NCBI GenBank assembly: GCA_050247075.1
Contig: JBFWUW010000006.1
Span: 72,804 to 136,803, forward strand
DNA: 64,000 bases
Source of the DNA: JBFWUW01 sp050247075
GTDB taxonomy: Bacteria > Planctomycetota > Planctomycetia > Pirellulales > JBFWUW01
Direction: 5' to 3'
Below, one piece after another: positions 1 to 8,888 of the stretch. Under the pieces are notes generated by a model. That model made no database searches and had not been told where the DNA came from. It worked only from the letters and a program-made list of their open reading frames with translations. The position numbers were made by a program, and so were the translations under genes. Every line of letters starts with the position of its first letter. Position 1 is the first letter of the stretch.

Positions 1-679
1 CTTCGTGCCATTGCTCCAGGGGAAGTTCGTAAGCCACGTCAACTAGATCGCCTTGCCCCGCTGCCCGATAGGCCGCCTTGAGCCGCGCGAGCAGTTCTAC
101 GTCGAAGATCCACCGCGAAGCAAAGGGTTGTTCTAGTGAAGATTGCAGTAGGGCATTGCGGCGAAATAGCTTGGCTCCACATTGTGTGTCTTGCAGCGGC
201 AGGCCGATCACCCGCGATGCCGCCAAGGCGAACATTCTGCCCAACAGGCGGCGGAGGCGCTGCCGGCGGATGTCGCGCCCCAGCAGTCGCAGCCGAGAAC
301 CCAGCACGACTTGCACATGCGGCAATCGCCGCAAGACGTCAATGAATCGCGGCACCTCCTGCCAGGGCGTGGCCAGGTCCGCATCGAGAAAGCCGACAAA
401 ATCAGCTGCGGTCGAGCAAGCCGACAACATTCCTTGCCGCACGGCCTCGGCCTTGCCGCCGTTGGCCGGCAAATGCAGCACGCGAATGGAACGGCCGCTA
501 GAGGCCAATCGGTCGAGCATCTCCCCCGTGCCATCCTGGCTGCCATCGTTGACCATCAGCAACCGCACGCCCGGCGCGGCCTGAACAAACCGCTGCCAGG
601 CGGCCAGGTCTAGCCGCTGGGCTTCGTTGTAGCAGGGGACGACGATGACACCGCTCAGCATGGCAGAACCGCTATTCAT
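1..679 (-). CDS. GT2 family glycosyltransferase (3' end cut by window edge)
   Basis: The reading frame is open from an ATG at 679 to the left edge, so the C-terminus is missing. The N-terminus has the GT2 pattern: strand VIVVPCYNEAQ at about residues 10-20, VNDGSQDGT (nucleotide-sugar binding) and FLDADLATP (DxD-type metal and sugar-nucleotide site). This arrangement resembles dolichyl- or polyprenyl-phosphate glycosyltransferases, which make lipid-linked sugars at the cytoplasmic face; the exact donor cannot be read. An in-frame ATG at 661 is an alternative start and neither has a strong ribosome binding site. It lies just downstream of a GT87-like integral membrane transferase on the same strand. 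That pairing fits a polyprenyl-phosphate-sugar synthase feeding a membrane glycosyltransferase (inference). Confidence 0.85.
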   Translation of the reverse strand, partial: MNSGSAMLSGVIVVPCYNEAQRLDLAAWQRFVQAAPGVRLLMVNDGSQDGTGEMLDRLASSGRSIRVLHLPANGGKAEAVRQGMLSACSTAADFVGFLDADLATPWQEVPRFIDVLRRLPHVQVVLGSRLRLLGRDIRRQRLRRLLGRMFALAASRVIGLPLQDTQCGAKLFRRNALLQSSLEQPFASRWIFDVELLARLKAAYRAAGQGDLVDVAYELPLEQWHE

Positions 680-711
680 GGAAAGAATCAAACTCGCTTG
701 CCTTCCGGCGG

Positions 712-2109
712 TCAACCAGCGGCTCGCTGCAACAAACGCGAGGCATCGCGCCGCGGCAGCTCAGCCGATTCATCGAGGCTTTCTTGCAAAGCGGCCACGC
801 CCGTCCCCTGCGGAAGCCTGATGACCAGCCAAACCACCGCCAATGCCGCCCAAGTAAGCAAGTGATACGATTGCAACAACAGCGAAAGTTCCTCGCCGAC
901 GATCGTTCGCCGCGTACCAAGGAATACCACGCCGCAACAGGCCATCAGCCACCATTGCCAACGGGTGATGGTGGCCCCCGCCAATATCCAACGGCTAAGC
1001 AGGTAGATGGCCGGAATGAGCAGGATCAGATGCTGTTTCCAACAGATCGGCGACATCAGCGCCGTGAAGATGCAGGCCACCGCCCAGTCTTTCAACAGGC
1101 CTTGCCGGGTGCTATCGGCGGCCCAACTGCGCCGCATCGTCCAGGCAATCGCCAGGCCCAACAGCAAGATGATGCCATTGACCGTTGGCTTAGCCCATTC
1201 GACCGGCAACGCACCAAACTGGAAGAACAAAGGATGCTTAAGATGCAACGGGTGCCCTGGCGGGTACGTTTCGACGAATCGAGCCAAGCCTGCTTTCAGG
1301 CTGGCATTTCGAATCTGAGGTGCCTCGATGCCGTGCGGAATCGACGGATAAGCCTCGGGCGTGTCACGCATGATTGATGCCGAATTGACCAACCAGTATC
1401 GATGGCTGGCGATCGTGGTGTCCCAACCCAGGTAAACCGCGGGCAGCAAGTTCAGGCCAACCACGCACATCGCCAATGAAGCGGCCGATTTCCATTCTCT
1501 CTTCCACAACAGCAACGGCAAGAAGAGCAAGGGAGTCGCCTTGTAGGTCACGGCCGCCGCCAGCCAAAAGCCCGACTGCCACTTGCCGCCGTGAAATTGT
1601 GCATGGGCCGCCAGCGTCAGCAACAGCAGCAAGAAGATCTGCAGTCCGCATTCATCCAGATCGCGGATGAGCAGCGGCAGCAACGCGGCCAGTGTCAACA
1701 AAACCGCTCCCCGGCGCTGCGGCAACCGGCCCGGAAACCAGGCATCGGCCATACGCCCCCACATCGCAAAAACGGCAAACAGTCCAGCCACCGCTAGCAA
1801 ATAGCAGACGGCCCGGGTGGTAAAGTATTCGCCCAGTGGCAGCAGGCTGTCCAGCATCAGCCGCCCCAAGGGGTAGTAGTTGCCTTGGCTGCTGTAAGGG
1901 TTGCCCTGCAAAAAGTGCCGCCCAAACTCCAGATGGCAGTTGAAGTCATTGCCGCGCAAGAAGATCGCGTAGCCCCCTTCCACCACCGCCGCCACGGCTA
2001 CCAGCCACAACCCAGCCTGTTGCCAGCGAGGGTTGAGATACCAAGGCGGCCGTTGCACGGTACCGCTGGCTGGTCCCCCATCGAAGCAAATCGTTTCTGG
2101 TGACGGCAT
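712..2109 (-). CDS. GT87/DUF2029-like integral membrane glycosyltransferase
   Basis: A 465-residue polytopic protein with about ten hydrophobic segments. After the first segment comes a charged loop with FNCHLEFGRHFLQGNPYSS and then YYPLGRL, like the substrate loop of GT87 (PimE-type) mannosyltransferases. Near the C-terminus SPICWKQHLILLIPAIYLL matches the family's conserved SPxSWxHH-type segment. GT87 enzymes use polyprenyl-phosphate sugars on the outer face of the cytoplasmic membrane, so this one probably adds a hexose to a lipid or glycan. Only 32 bases separate it from the GT2 gene downstream, and 43 bases from the ABC exporter upstream, so the three minus-strand genes look co-transcribed. 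The family call is from motifs; the sugar is unknown. Confidence 0.8.
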   Translation of the reverse strand: MPSPETICFDGGPASGTVQRPPWYLNPRWQQAGLWLVAVAAVVEGGYAIFLRGNDFNCHLEFGRHFLQGNPYSSQGNYYPLGRLMLDSLLPLGEYFTTRAVCYLLAVAGLFAVFAMWGRMADAWFPGRLPQRRGAVLLTLAALLPLLIRDLDECGLQIFLLLLLTLAAHAQFHGGKWQSGFWLAAAVTYKATPLLFLPLLLWKREWKSAASLAMCVVGLNLLPAVYLGWDTTIASHRYWLVNSASIMRDTPEAYPSIPHGIEAPQIRNASLKAGLARFVETYPPGHPLHLKHPLFFQFGALPVEWAKPTVNGIILLLGLAIAWTMRRSWAADSTRQGLLKDWAVACIFTALMSPICWKQHLILLIPAIYLLSRWILAGATITRWQWWLMACCGVVFLGTRRTIVGEELSLLLQSYHLLTWAALAVVWLVIRLPQGTGVAALQESLDESAELPRRDASRLLQRAAG

Positions 2110-2152
2110 CGAACATCCATGTCACGAAGTGGTACGGAGTTTCAACGGGCAG

Positions 2153-4309
2153 TTACCCTGTCTGTCCAAATTGCAGATCGTGCAGCCGTGCGTATAGGTC
2201 GGAACTGCGCAACAATTGCTCGTGCGTGCCAATGGCTTGAATGTGGCCGCCGTTCATCACCACGATCCGGTCGGCCAGGGCCAAGGTCGAAAGCCGGTGC
2301 GTTACAATGATGGTCGTTCGATTGCGCCGAAACTGCTCCAGGACTTTATGGATCAACTGTTCGCTTTCCAAGTCGATTTGGCTGGTTGCCTCGTCCAACA
2401 GCAACAACGGAGGGTCTCGCAAAATGGCCCGCGCCAAAGCAATACGCTGCCGCTGCCCCCCCGACAGCAGATTTCCCCTTGGGCCTACCAACGACTCGTA
2501 CCCGTCCGACAGCTTGTCCAAGATAAAGCGATGGGCCTTGGCTTGTTCCGCTGCCTGTTCAACCTGCTCGCGGGTAGCCCTGGGCGTGCCGTAGCGAATG
2601 TTGTTCAAAACGGTGTCGTCAAACAGCAGCGTTTCTTGCGTGACCAGGCCAATCTGCTGGCGAAGGTCTTTCATGCGGATGTCGCGCAGATCGGTGCCAT
2701 CCAGCGTGACCTTGCCGGCCGACGGATCGAAGAACCGAGGAATCAGGTTTAGCAGCGTACTCTTGCCGCAGCCATTGGGGCCAACCAGGGCGATCGTCTC
2801 ACCGAAGGGAATCCGCAAGTTGATATCTTCCAGCACGGGAATGCTGGGCCGATACCGAAAGCCAACTTTTTCCAGCGTAAGAGTTTTATGATGCCGCGGC
2901 AGGCGTAGCGGATTGACGGCTTCGCGAACCGAGGGCTCGCGGTCGAGCATGGCGTAGATGCGGTCGCTGGCAGCGGCGGCACGCTGCAAACGGTTGAAGA
3001 TTTCAGACAGCTTGCGGGCTGGGTCGCTCGTGCCCGCCAGCAATCCGTAAAACATCAATAGCGATCCCAAGCTCAATGGGCGGTCGCACATGCGGATGCC
3101 CAGCAAGTGCGTTTCGCCCTTCAGCACCAGGTAGGCACCGGCCAGCAGCGCCAGGCAAATGGTGAGAATGCCCATAAATTCAATCGTTGGGCGGCCGAGC
3201 GATTCGTACCGCACGATGCGCATCGACTTGTGGAAAAATTGCTTGCTGATCTGGTGAAAGCGCCGCCGCTCGGCCCGCTCCATGGTGAATGCCTTGACGA
3301 CTTTGATGCCCTGTAAGGTTTGTTCCAGAATGGAGTAGATTTGTGACATTTCCTCCATGGCGCGGCGGTTGGCCCGTTTCAACAGGCGTGCCAACCGGTC
3401 GATCACATAGGCGGCCAAGGGGACAATAATCAGCGACAACACCAGCAGCCGCCAACAGACAAAGGCCGCGCCGATGAGGCAGGCAATCATCTTCAGCGGT
3501 TCGCGAATGGCCTTGCCAAACAGCGAATTCATCCCTTCCGCCACGCTCTCCATATCGTAGGTGAAACGGCTCATGAGCTCGCCCACACCATCGTTGTTGA
3601 AGGTGGCCATGTCCATTTGAAGCGTGCGGCGGTAGAAGTCGGTGCGCAGATTGAATGTCACCAACAGCGCCAGCCGGCTGGCCAACATGGAGTTGCCAAT
3701 CATGAAGCCGCACTTGAGCAGCGTTCCCAACATCAACAGGCCCAGTACCCACACCAGGGTGGCAAACGGCTCGGTCGGCAAATAGCGTTGCGCATAGGGC
3801 AGCACACGGCGATACCAGCCCGCCGCGCGCTCTTCGCTCGCCAGACGTGTTTCCGCCAGCCGAAGCTCGGACGCCAGTTTTTCTCGTTGCACGTCGGCCG
3901 GTTGCTGGGCCAGCCATTGAGCTTCGGTCTCACGGCGGCGCAAACCTTCCACCAATTGCCGCGATGCAGATGTGCCATTTTTCGCCCGCTCGGCAGCAGC
4001 CAGCTCAAGGCGAACCGTATTGCGATCGGCAACCATTGCCGCGGAAAGTTGGCCGTCGTCTAGCGACTGCCATCCTTGAATCTGGTCTACCCGCCCTCGA
4101 AACTCGCGGGCTTGATCGTCCGACCGTTCGATTTCGGCGGTAGCCCATTCTTGCAGCGACTGGCCTTTGAAGATGACTTCGACAAACGGGTAAACCGCGC
4201 TGATGTTGCCACCCCAAAGAATGGCCACCATCAAGGCGCAAGTCAGCGACCCGAGGAATGACCAGCGGTGGCGCAGCGCCAGTTTAAGCGCTCGGGCAAA
4301 GTTCTGCAT
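2153..4309 (-). CDS. ABC exporter, fused permease and ATPase (MsbA-like)
   Basis: A 718-residue half-transporter. The transmembrane domain spans about residues 1-450 and the nucleotide-binding domain 470-718. Walker A is LVGPNGCGKSTLL (about 503-515), the signature is LLSGGQRQRIALARA (about 612-626), Walker B is PLLLLDEATS, and the H-loop is IIVTHRLSTL. It works as a dimer, normally exporting lipids, glycolipids or peptides. Unusually, about 130 residues separate TM1 (about 17-45) from TM2 (about 180-205); they are charged and helical with repeated EEL/RRRETEAQ-type heptads, predicted to be an extracytoplasmic coiled coil. MsbA has only a short loop there. Neighbours are two lipid-linked-sugar glycosyltransferases, which suggests a glycolipid or oligosaccharide-lipid cargo (inference). 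Confidence 0.92.
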   Translation of the reverse strand: MQNFARALKLALRHRWSFLGSLTCALMVAILWGGNISAVYPFVEVIFKGQSLQEWATAEIERSDDQAREFRGRVDQIQGWQSLDDGQLSAAMVADRNTVRLELAAAERAKNGTSASRQLVEGLRRRETEAQWLAQQPADVQREKLASELRLAETRLASEERAAGWYRRVLPYAQRYLPTEPFATLVWVLGLLMLGTLLKCGFMIGNSMLASRLALLVTFNLRTDFYRRTLQMDMATFNNDGVGELMSRFTYDMESVAEGMNSLFGKAIREPLKMIACLIGAAFVCWRLLVLSLIIVPLAAYVIDRLARLLKRANRRAMEEMSQIYSILEQTLQGIKVVKAFTMERAERRRFHQISKQFFHKSMRIVRYESLGRPTIEFMGILTICLALLAGAYLVLKGETHLLGIRMCDRPLSLGSLLMFYGLLAGTSDPARKLSEIFNRLQRAAAASDRIYAMLDREPSVREAVNPLRLPRHHKTLTLEKVGFRYRPSIPVLEDINLRIPFGETIALVGPNGCGKSTLLNLIPRFFDPSAGKVTLDGTDLRDIRMKDLRQQIGLVTQETLLFDDTVLNNIRYGTPRATREQVEQAAEQAKAHRFILDKLSDGYESLVGPRGNLLSGGQRQRIALARAILRDPPLLLLDEATSQIDLESEQLIHKVLEQFRRNRTTIIVTHRLSTLALADRIVVMNGGHIQAIGTHEQLLRSSDLYARLHDLQFGQTG

Positions 4310-4741
4310 TCAGGCACCGTCCGTGGTGCGATCCGCGACGTTTTCCAGCCTGGCACACGACGCCGGCCGCTAACAGGGCAGCCTTGTACCATAACTACCG
4401 CTCTGCAACCAAGCCCGACGGCAATCGAAGGCTGGCCAAGGGCTTCGGTAAGGCCGGATTTAATGATAGTGCCGGCATGTAGCATCACCAATCATGATGC
4501 ATGGCCAAGTTTAGGCCCCAAACGGTCGTTCTGGCGTCAGTTCGAGCGGTATCATCACGCACGGGGCCTCTTAAATTATCTATTCTTCTCACTCTTCTTG
4601 TATTAACATAGGAGATCAGGAAAGCTGCGGCAATGCACACCAAACGCTTGACGTGGCAGATAGTTAGATCAATGGATGGAGGGGCCATTGGAACGGCTTA
4701 ACATCAATGCGGTCGAATCTGAATAGCCCGTTGAAGAGACC
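4310..4741. other. Divergent intergenic region, 432 bp
   Basis: This region separates the minus-strand exporter block from the plus-strand acyltransferase block, so it should hold both promoters. The stretch 4570-4620 is clearly more AT-rich than its surroundings and is the likeliest promoter zone for the plus-strand operon. I see no convincing ORF, hairpin terminator or named operator. Confidence 0.5.
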
Positions 4742-6148
4742 ATGACACAGCCCCTGCCGCTGACGCCGTTTGAGGAGTACATGCTCTGCGACGACCGGCC
4801 TGCGCACCCCATGACGGGCTTCTTTCGGCTCCGGTTTTCTGGGCGGTTGGAACGGCCCTCCTTGGAAGCCGCCCTTAGGCTGGCCGTATCGCGGCATCCC
4901 TTGACGCATTGCAAAGTGCAATCCTGCGGCGGAAAACTAGCTTGGGTGCCTGATGACGGGTTTTCGCTGAAGCTAGAGTGTTGCACCGCCACTCCCGACC
5001 GGCAGTATCCCCGCGCCGGTGCCATGGACCTGACGGCAGCCGCCGGCACCCGGTGCTGGCTGGTCGAGCGCCCGGAGGGGCATGATCTGGTGGTGCAGAT
5101 GCACCACTCGGTGACGGACGCCCTGGGAATGTGCCAATTCATCGAGGATGTTCTGCTGGAGTATGCCCGCTTGACAGGCACGGCTGAGGCGGGCCTTCAA
5201 TTGCGCGAAATGGACGAAAGTAAGCTGCCTGGACGAAACAAGTTCGGCCTGACATGGGGCCAGTTGCTGCGATTACTGCCACGGCAGATGATTGGTCTTT
5301 TGGGTGCGCGGCAGGCCCTCATGCGGCGGCCATCCCGCCTGTTGCCAGAGTGTGAAGACTCCTCGGATACCGCAAGGTCCCCTGGTGAAACCGCGGGCTG
5401 TTTTCCCTCGCCCCGTACATTCGTCTTTTCCCCCGGCGAAACCCGGGAGATATTGCAGGCGGCCAAACGGCGCAAAGTGACGGTAAACGACCTGCTGGCC
5501 CGCGACCTGTTTCTGGCCGTAGGCGAACTGCGCAAGCGGGCGGCATGCGAAACTCCGCGAGACTGGCTGCGGTTCTCGGTCCCCATGAATCTTCGCACGC
5601 CGGACGACGAGCGGCTGAGCGTGGCCAACGTCGTGAGCATGATTTTTCTCGACCGGCGGCCCGCTGACCTGGACGATGCCGACAAGCTGTTGCGGTCCAT
5701 TCAGGATGAAATGCAACTCATCAAGCGTAACCGCCTATCGTTGACGTTCGTGCTGTCGCTGGCCGTGGCACGGCTGTTTCCTGGGGGGGTACGCAAAATG
5801 GTACCTGACAACCGCTGTTGGGCGACCGCCATTTTTTCCAACCTGGGGGTCATTTTCACCAACACTCCCTTACCGCGCCGCGACGGCAAGCTGTTGCTGG
5901 GCGACGTGACGTTGGACGAACTCGACTTTGTCACACCATTGCGTCCCCATACGGCCGCGGCCTGCTGCATCTACACCTATGCGGGCCGGTTGTTCGTGAT
6001 GATGCATTGCGACCCGCGTTCGCTGTCGGACGGGCAAACTGACGAGTTGATGGCTGGCTACGTGGCACGGATCCGCGAAAGCATCCACACGGGTAGTGTT
6101 GCCCAGTCACCAAACGCCGAAATGTCAGCAGCTACGTGTCCCTCATGA
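4742..6148 (+). CDS. Condensation-domain / WES-type acyltransferase-like protein
   Basis: A 468-residue soluble protein with the CoA-dependent acyltransferase fold shared by NRPS condensation domains, PapA-type and wax-ester-synthase acyltransferases. The active-site motif is HHSVTDALG at about 121-129, matching HHxxxDG except that Ala replaces the final Gly. A later VPMNLRTPDD segment corresponds to the conserved arginine region, and ELDFVTPLRP sits where DFGWG-type latch sequences occur. Such enzymes join an activated acyl group to an alcohol or amine. The next gene, 26 bases downstream, encodes an aryl/acyl-CoA ligase that could supply the acyl donor. The start is ATG with a weak GAAGAG upstream. 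The substrate is unknown; the fold call is fairly secure, the precise class is not. Confidence 0.75.
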   Translation: MTQPLPLTPFEEYMLCDDRPAHPMTGFFRLRFSGRLERPSLEAALRLAVSRHPLTHCKVQSCGGKLAWVPDDGFSLKLECCTATPDRQYPRAGAMDLTAAAGTRCWLVERPEGHDLVVQMHHSVTDALGMCQFIEDVLLEYARLTGTAEAGLQLREMDESKLPGRNKFGLTWGQLLRLLPRQMIGLLGARQALMRRPSRLLPECEDSSDTARSPGETAGCFPSPRTFVFSPGETREILQAAKRRKVTVNDLLARDLFLAVGELRKRAACETPRDWLRFSVPMNLRTPDDERLSVANVVSMIFLDRRPADLDDADKLLRSIQDEMQLIKRNRLSLTFVLSLAVARLFPGGVRKMVPDNRCWATAIFSNLGVIFTNTPLPRRDGKLLLGDVTLDELDFVTPLRPHTAAACCIYTYAGRLFVMMHCDPRSLSDGQTDELMAGYVARIRESIHTGSVAQSPNAEMSAATCPS

Positions 6149-6174
6149 ATTCGTGCCAGTAGGAATTTACGCCT

Positions 6175-7761
6175 GTGAAAACCGCCGATATTCCGCAGTA
6201 TTACAACGCCGCCAGTATTTTGGAACGCAATCTTGGCCGGCGCGCTGACAAGACGGCGCTGTTCTCGGCTGAACGCGAGATGACCTTCGCGCAGGTCGTG
6301 GCGGAAGCCAACCGCGTGGGAAACGCATTACTGCGTCTGGGCGTCCGGCCGGGTGAAGCGGTGGGAATCCTGGCACCCGATTGCGCCGAGTGGGTGACAT
6401 CGTTCTTTGGCATTCTTAAGGCGGGCGCGGTCGCCGTCAGCTTGAACACACTGCTCAAGCCGGCCGAACATGCCTACGTGGCGCAAGATTCCCGGCTGCG
6501 GGTGCTGATTGTCCATCAGTCCCTGCTGCCGATGATTCAGCCGGTTCGTGACGGGCTGGCTGGCATCGAACGCGTTATCGTCATCGGCAACTCCTCGGCG
6601 GGTTCAGCCGCCGGGCGGGAAGATATTCGGTTTGAAGATTGGATCAGCCAAGAATCGGAGGAATTGACGGCCGCGCGGACACACCGGGAAGATATTTGCA
6701 CATTGAACTACTCCAGCGGTACGACGGGCGGCCCCAAGGGGATTCCCCACGCCCACAAGGACTTGTTGCTGACAGCCCAGTTATGGGGCGTGGAGGTATT
6801 GGGCCTGCGGGAGAGCGACCGCACGTTCGCGGCGGCCAAGCTCTTCTTTACCTATGCCACAGGTGGCAATCTGCTGTTTCCGTGGCACGTTGGCGCTAGC
6901 GTGGTGTTGATGTCGGCCCCCCCCAGGATCGCCACGAATGTCCTGGAGACAATTGCCCGTTTTCAGCCCACGATTCACTTCAACGCGCCGACTGGTTACG
7001 CCTCGATGTTGGCCGTGAACGATTTGGAACAGTTCGATCTTTCTTCGTTGCGGCTGTGCGTATCGGCCGGCGAAGCCTTGCCCGCACCGATCTGGCACGA
7101 CTGGAAGGACCGCACCGGACTTGACATCATCGACGGCATCGGCTCGACGGAGGTCTATCACATATTCCTCTCGAACCGTCCCAACGATATTCGCCCCGGC
7201 AGCAGCGGCAAGCCAATGGCGGGCTATGATCTGCGGATCGTGGATGATGCCGGGCAAGATGTCCCCAAGGGCGAGGTCGGCAACTTGTGGGTGCGCGGCG
7301 AATCGACTTCGCTGAGCTACTGGCACAATGCCGAGCAGAGCCGGCGGACCTTCTTGGGGCCGTGGCTGGTGACGGGGGACAAGTACTTCCAGGACGAGGA
7401 TGGCTACTTTTGGCATGCCGGCCGCGCGGACGACATGCTGAAAGTGGGCGGCATTTGGGTCTCGCCCACGGAAGTGGAAAGCACGTTGCTGGGCCATTCA
7501 GCCGTGCAAGAATGCGCCGTGGTGGGGCAGGTCGATCACTCGGACCTGATCAAGCCCAAGGCCTACGTCGTTCTCAAGGCCGGCCATGCCGCCGGCGACG
7601 ATTTGATCTTGGAACTGATCGCCCACTGCAAAAGCAAGATGGCCGAGTACAAACGCCCGCGTTGGATCGAGTTTGTGTCGGAACTGCCCAAAACCGCAAC
7701 CGGCAAAGTGCAGCGTTACAAGTTGCGGGCGGCCGCCGCGGCACTGGCCAGCCAAGTGTAG
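6175..7761 (+). CDS. Benzoate-CoA-ligase-family AMP-dependent ligase
   Basis: A 528-residue ANL-superfamily adenylating enzyme. The phosphate loop is NYSSGTTGGPKGIPHAHKD (about 179-197), followed by AAAKLFFTYATGGNLLFPW and GIGSTEVYHIFLSNRP, both typical of benzoate- and 4-hydroxybenzoate-CoA ligases. DKYFQDEDGYFWHAGRADD is the hinge region and KTATGKVQRYKL carries the C-terminal catalytic lysine. It should activate a carboxylic acid, probably aromatic or short, to the acyl-CoA via acyl-AMP. The start is GTG with AGGA 10 bases upstream. There is no fused carrier domain and no ACP gene in the window, so CoA is the likely acceptor. Context (condensation-like enzyme before it, methyltransferase and glycosyltransferases after) points to biosynthesis, not aromatic degradation; that is inference. 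Confidence 0.88.
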   Translation: MKTADIPQYYNAASILERNLGRRADKTALFSAEREMTFAQVVAEANRVGNALLRLGVRPGEAVGILAPDCAEWVTSFFGILKAGAVAVSLNTLLKPAEHAYVAQDSRLRVLIVHQSLLPMIQPVRDGLAGIERVIVIGNSSAGSAAGREDIRFEDWISQESEELTAARTHREDICTLNYSSGTTGGPKGIPHAHKDLLLTAQLWGVEVLGLRESDRTFAAAKLFFTYATGGNLLFPWHVGASVVLMSAPPRIATNVLETIARFQPTIHFNAPTGYASMLAVNDLEQFDLSSLRLCVSAGEALPAPIWHDWKDRTGLDIIDGIGSTEVYHIFLSNRPNDIRPGSSGKPMAGYDLRIVDDAGQDVPKGEVGNLWVRGESTSLSYWHNAEQSRRTFLGPWLVTGDKYFQDEDGYFWHAGRADDMLKVGGIWVSPTEVESTLLGHSAVQECAVVGQVDHSDLIKPKAYVVLKAGHAAGDDLILELIAHCKSKMAEYKRPRWIEFVSELPKTATGKVQRYKLRAAAAALASQV

Positions 7762-7820
7762 CCAGGCAATTGCCCGGCTGGGCAGGATCGTAATTCCGTT
7801 TTCCCTCCGAAGATTCCGCC

Positions 7821-8876
7821 ATGTCCGCCGTTTCCGAAAACCCTCCCATGTCCGCCACAGATCGGCTACGGCCTCCACCACCGTTGGTTCCGCCGCCGCT
7901 GGATGACACCCCGCGGATTATCGGCATGTTGGCGCAGGTTTTGGATCTGCCTTACGAAACCGTGCGGAAGATTCTTTGGCAGAACGAACATGATCATGGC
8001 AGCATCTTTCGCCAGGAGTTCGTGCAGGCCGGTCTAATGCCCTACGTTTGGAGCGATGCGCTGGAACGGTTTTACGCCGACACCGATTGCTATCTGCATG
8101 GGGCTGTGATGTGGAACCGCCGGCCGGCCAAACTGCAAATGCGCGGTTGGATCGGCGATTATCTTGCGCGAGACGGCCAGCCGCTGGATGTATTGACGGT
8201 AGGCGACGGGCCGGGCTTCGACAGCCAATACCTGGCCGATTGGGGCCATCGCGTGACGTATTCTGAAATCTCTCCCAAGTGCATGCAATTCGCCCGTCAA
8301 ATGTTGGCCACCGCCGCGACGCCCGCGCGGATTGTTGAGGGCGTGGAATCGGTCGAGCCGGAGTCGCAAGACGTGGTACTCTGCTTGGACGTGCTGGAGC
8401 ATCTGCCTGACCCTGGCTGGATGGTCTCCAAGATCGTGCGTTGTTTGCGCCCCGGCGGACGGTTCATTGTCCATGCGCCTTTCTTTTTCGTGTCGCCCGC
8501 GAATCCGACGCATCTTGCGTCCAATCGCAAGTACAGCGGCGACTGGCGCAAACTTTATGGTAAGCATGGCCTGCGTCCCGTGGATGGCAGCCTGTTCTGG
8601 GATCCGCTGGTGCTGCTTAAGCAGATACCGAACGAACCCGCGCCTCGCGTACCGTGGCGAACCCGAGTGCGGCTAGCCTTCGGGCAATGGCTGTTGACGA
8701 TCGGACGCCACTGGAACGGCCCGCACAATTTCATCGCCCATCGGATGATGTTCGACCGCGACGACCGCTGGATCAATGAACTTTCCGCGCTGGCCGACGC
8801 CCACGATGTCAGAGGCGTTTCCATTGCCGAAGGCGGACAAGATAATTCCTCAACAAAAACTGACGGCCCGGCTTAA
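7821..8876 (+). CDS. Class I SAM-dependent methyltransferase
   Basis: A 351-residue protein. The Rossmann SAM site is LTVGDGPGFDSQYLADWG (about 114-131), followed by the acidic strand VTYSEIS, then QDVVLCLDVLEHLPDPG (motif 4/post-I) and CLRPGGRFIVHAPFF. The N-terminal 100 residues are a helical cap that may give specificity. The last 150 residues, with WRKLYGKHGLRP, resemble methyltransferases of natural-product and glycan clusters. A second in-frame ATG at 7848 is possible. It lies 59 bases after the CoA ligase and 12 bases before the first GT2 gene, so it is part of the same operon. The methyl acceptor is unknown. Confidence 0.85.
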   Translation: MSAVSENPPMSATDRLRPPPPLVPPPLDDTPRIIGMLAQVLDLPYETVRKILWQNEHDHGSIFRQEFVQAGLMPYVWSDALERFYADTDCYLHGAVMWNRRPAKLQMRGWIGDYLARDGQPLDVLTVGDGPGFDSQYLADWGHRVTYSEISPKCMQFARQMLATAATPARIVEGVESVEPESQDVVLCLDVLEHLPDPGWMVSKIVRCLRPGGRFIVHAPFFFVSPANPTHLASNRKYSGDWRKLYGKHGLRPVDGSLFWDPLVLLKQIPNEPAPRVPWRTRVRLAFGQWLLTIGRHWNGPHNFIAHRMMFDRDDRWINELSALADAHDVRGVSIAEGGQDNSSTKTDGPA

Positions 8877-8888
8877 TCACACACGACG

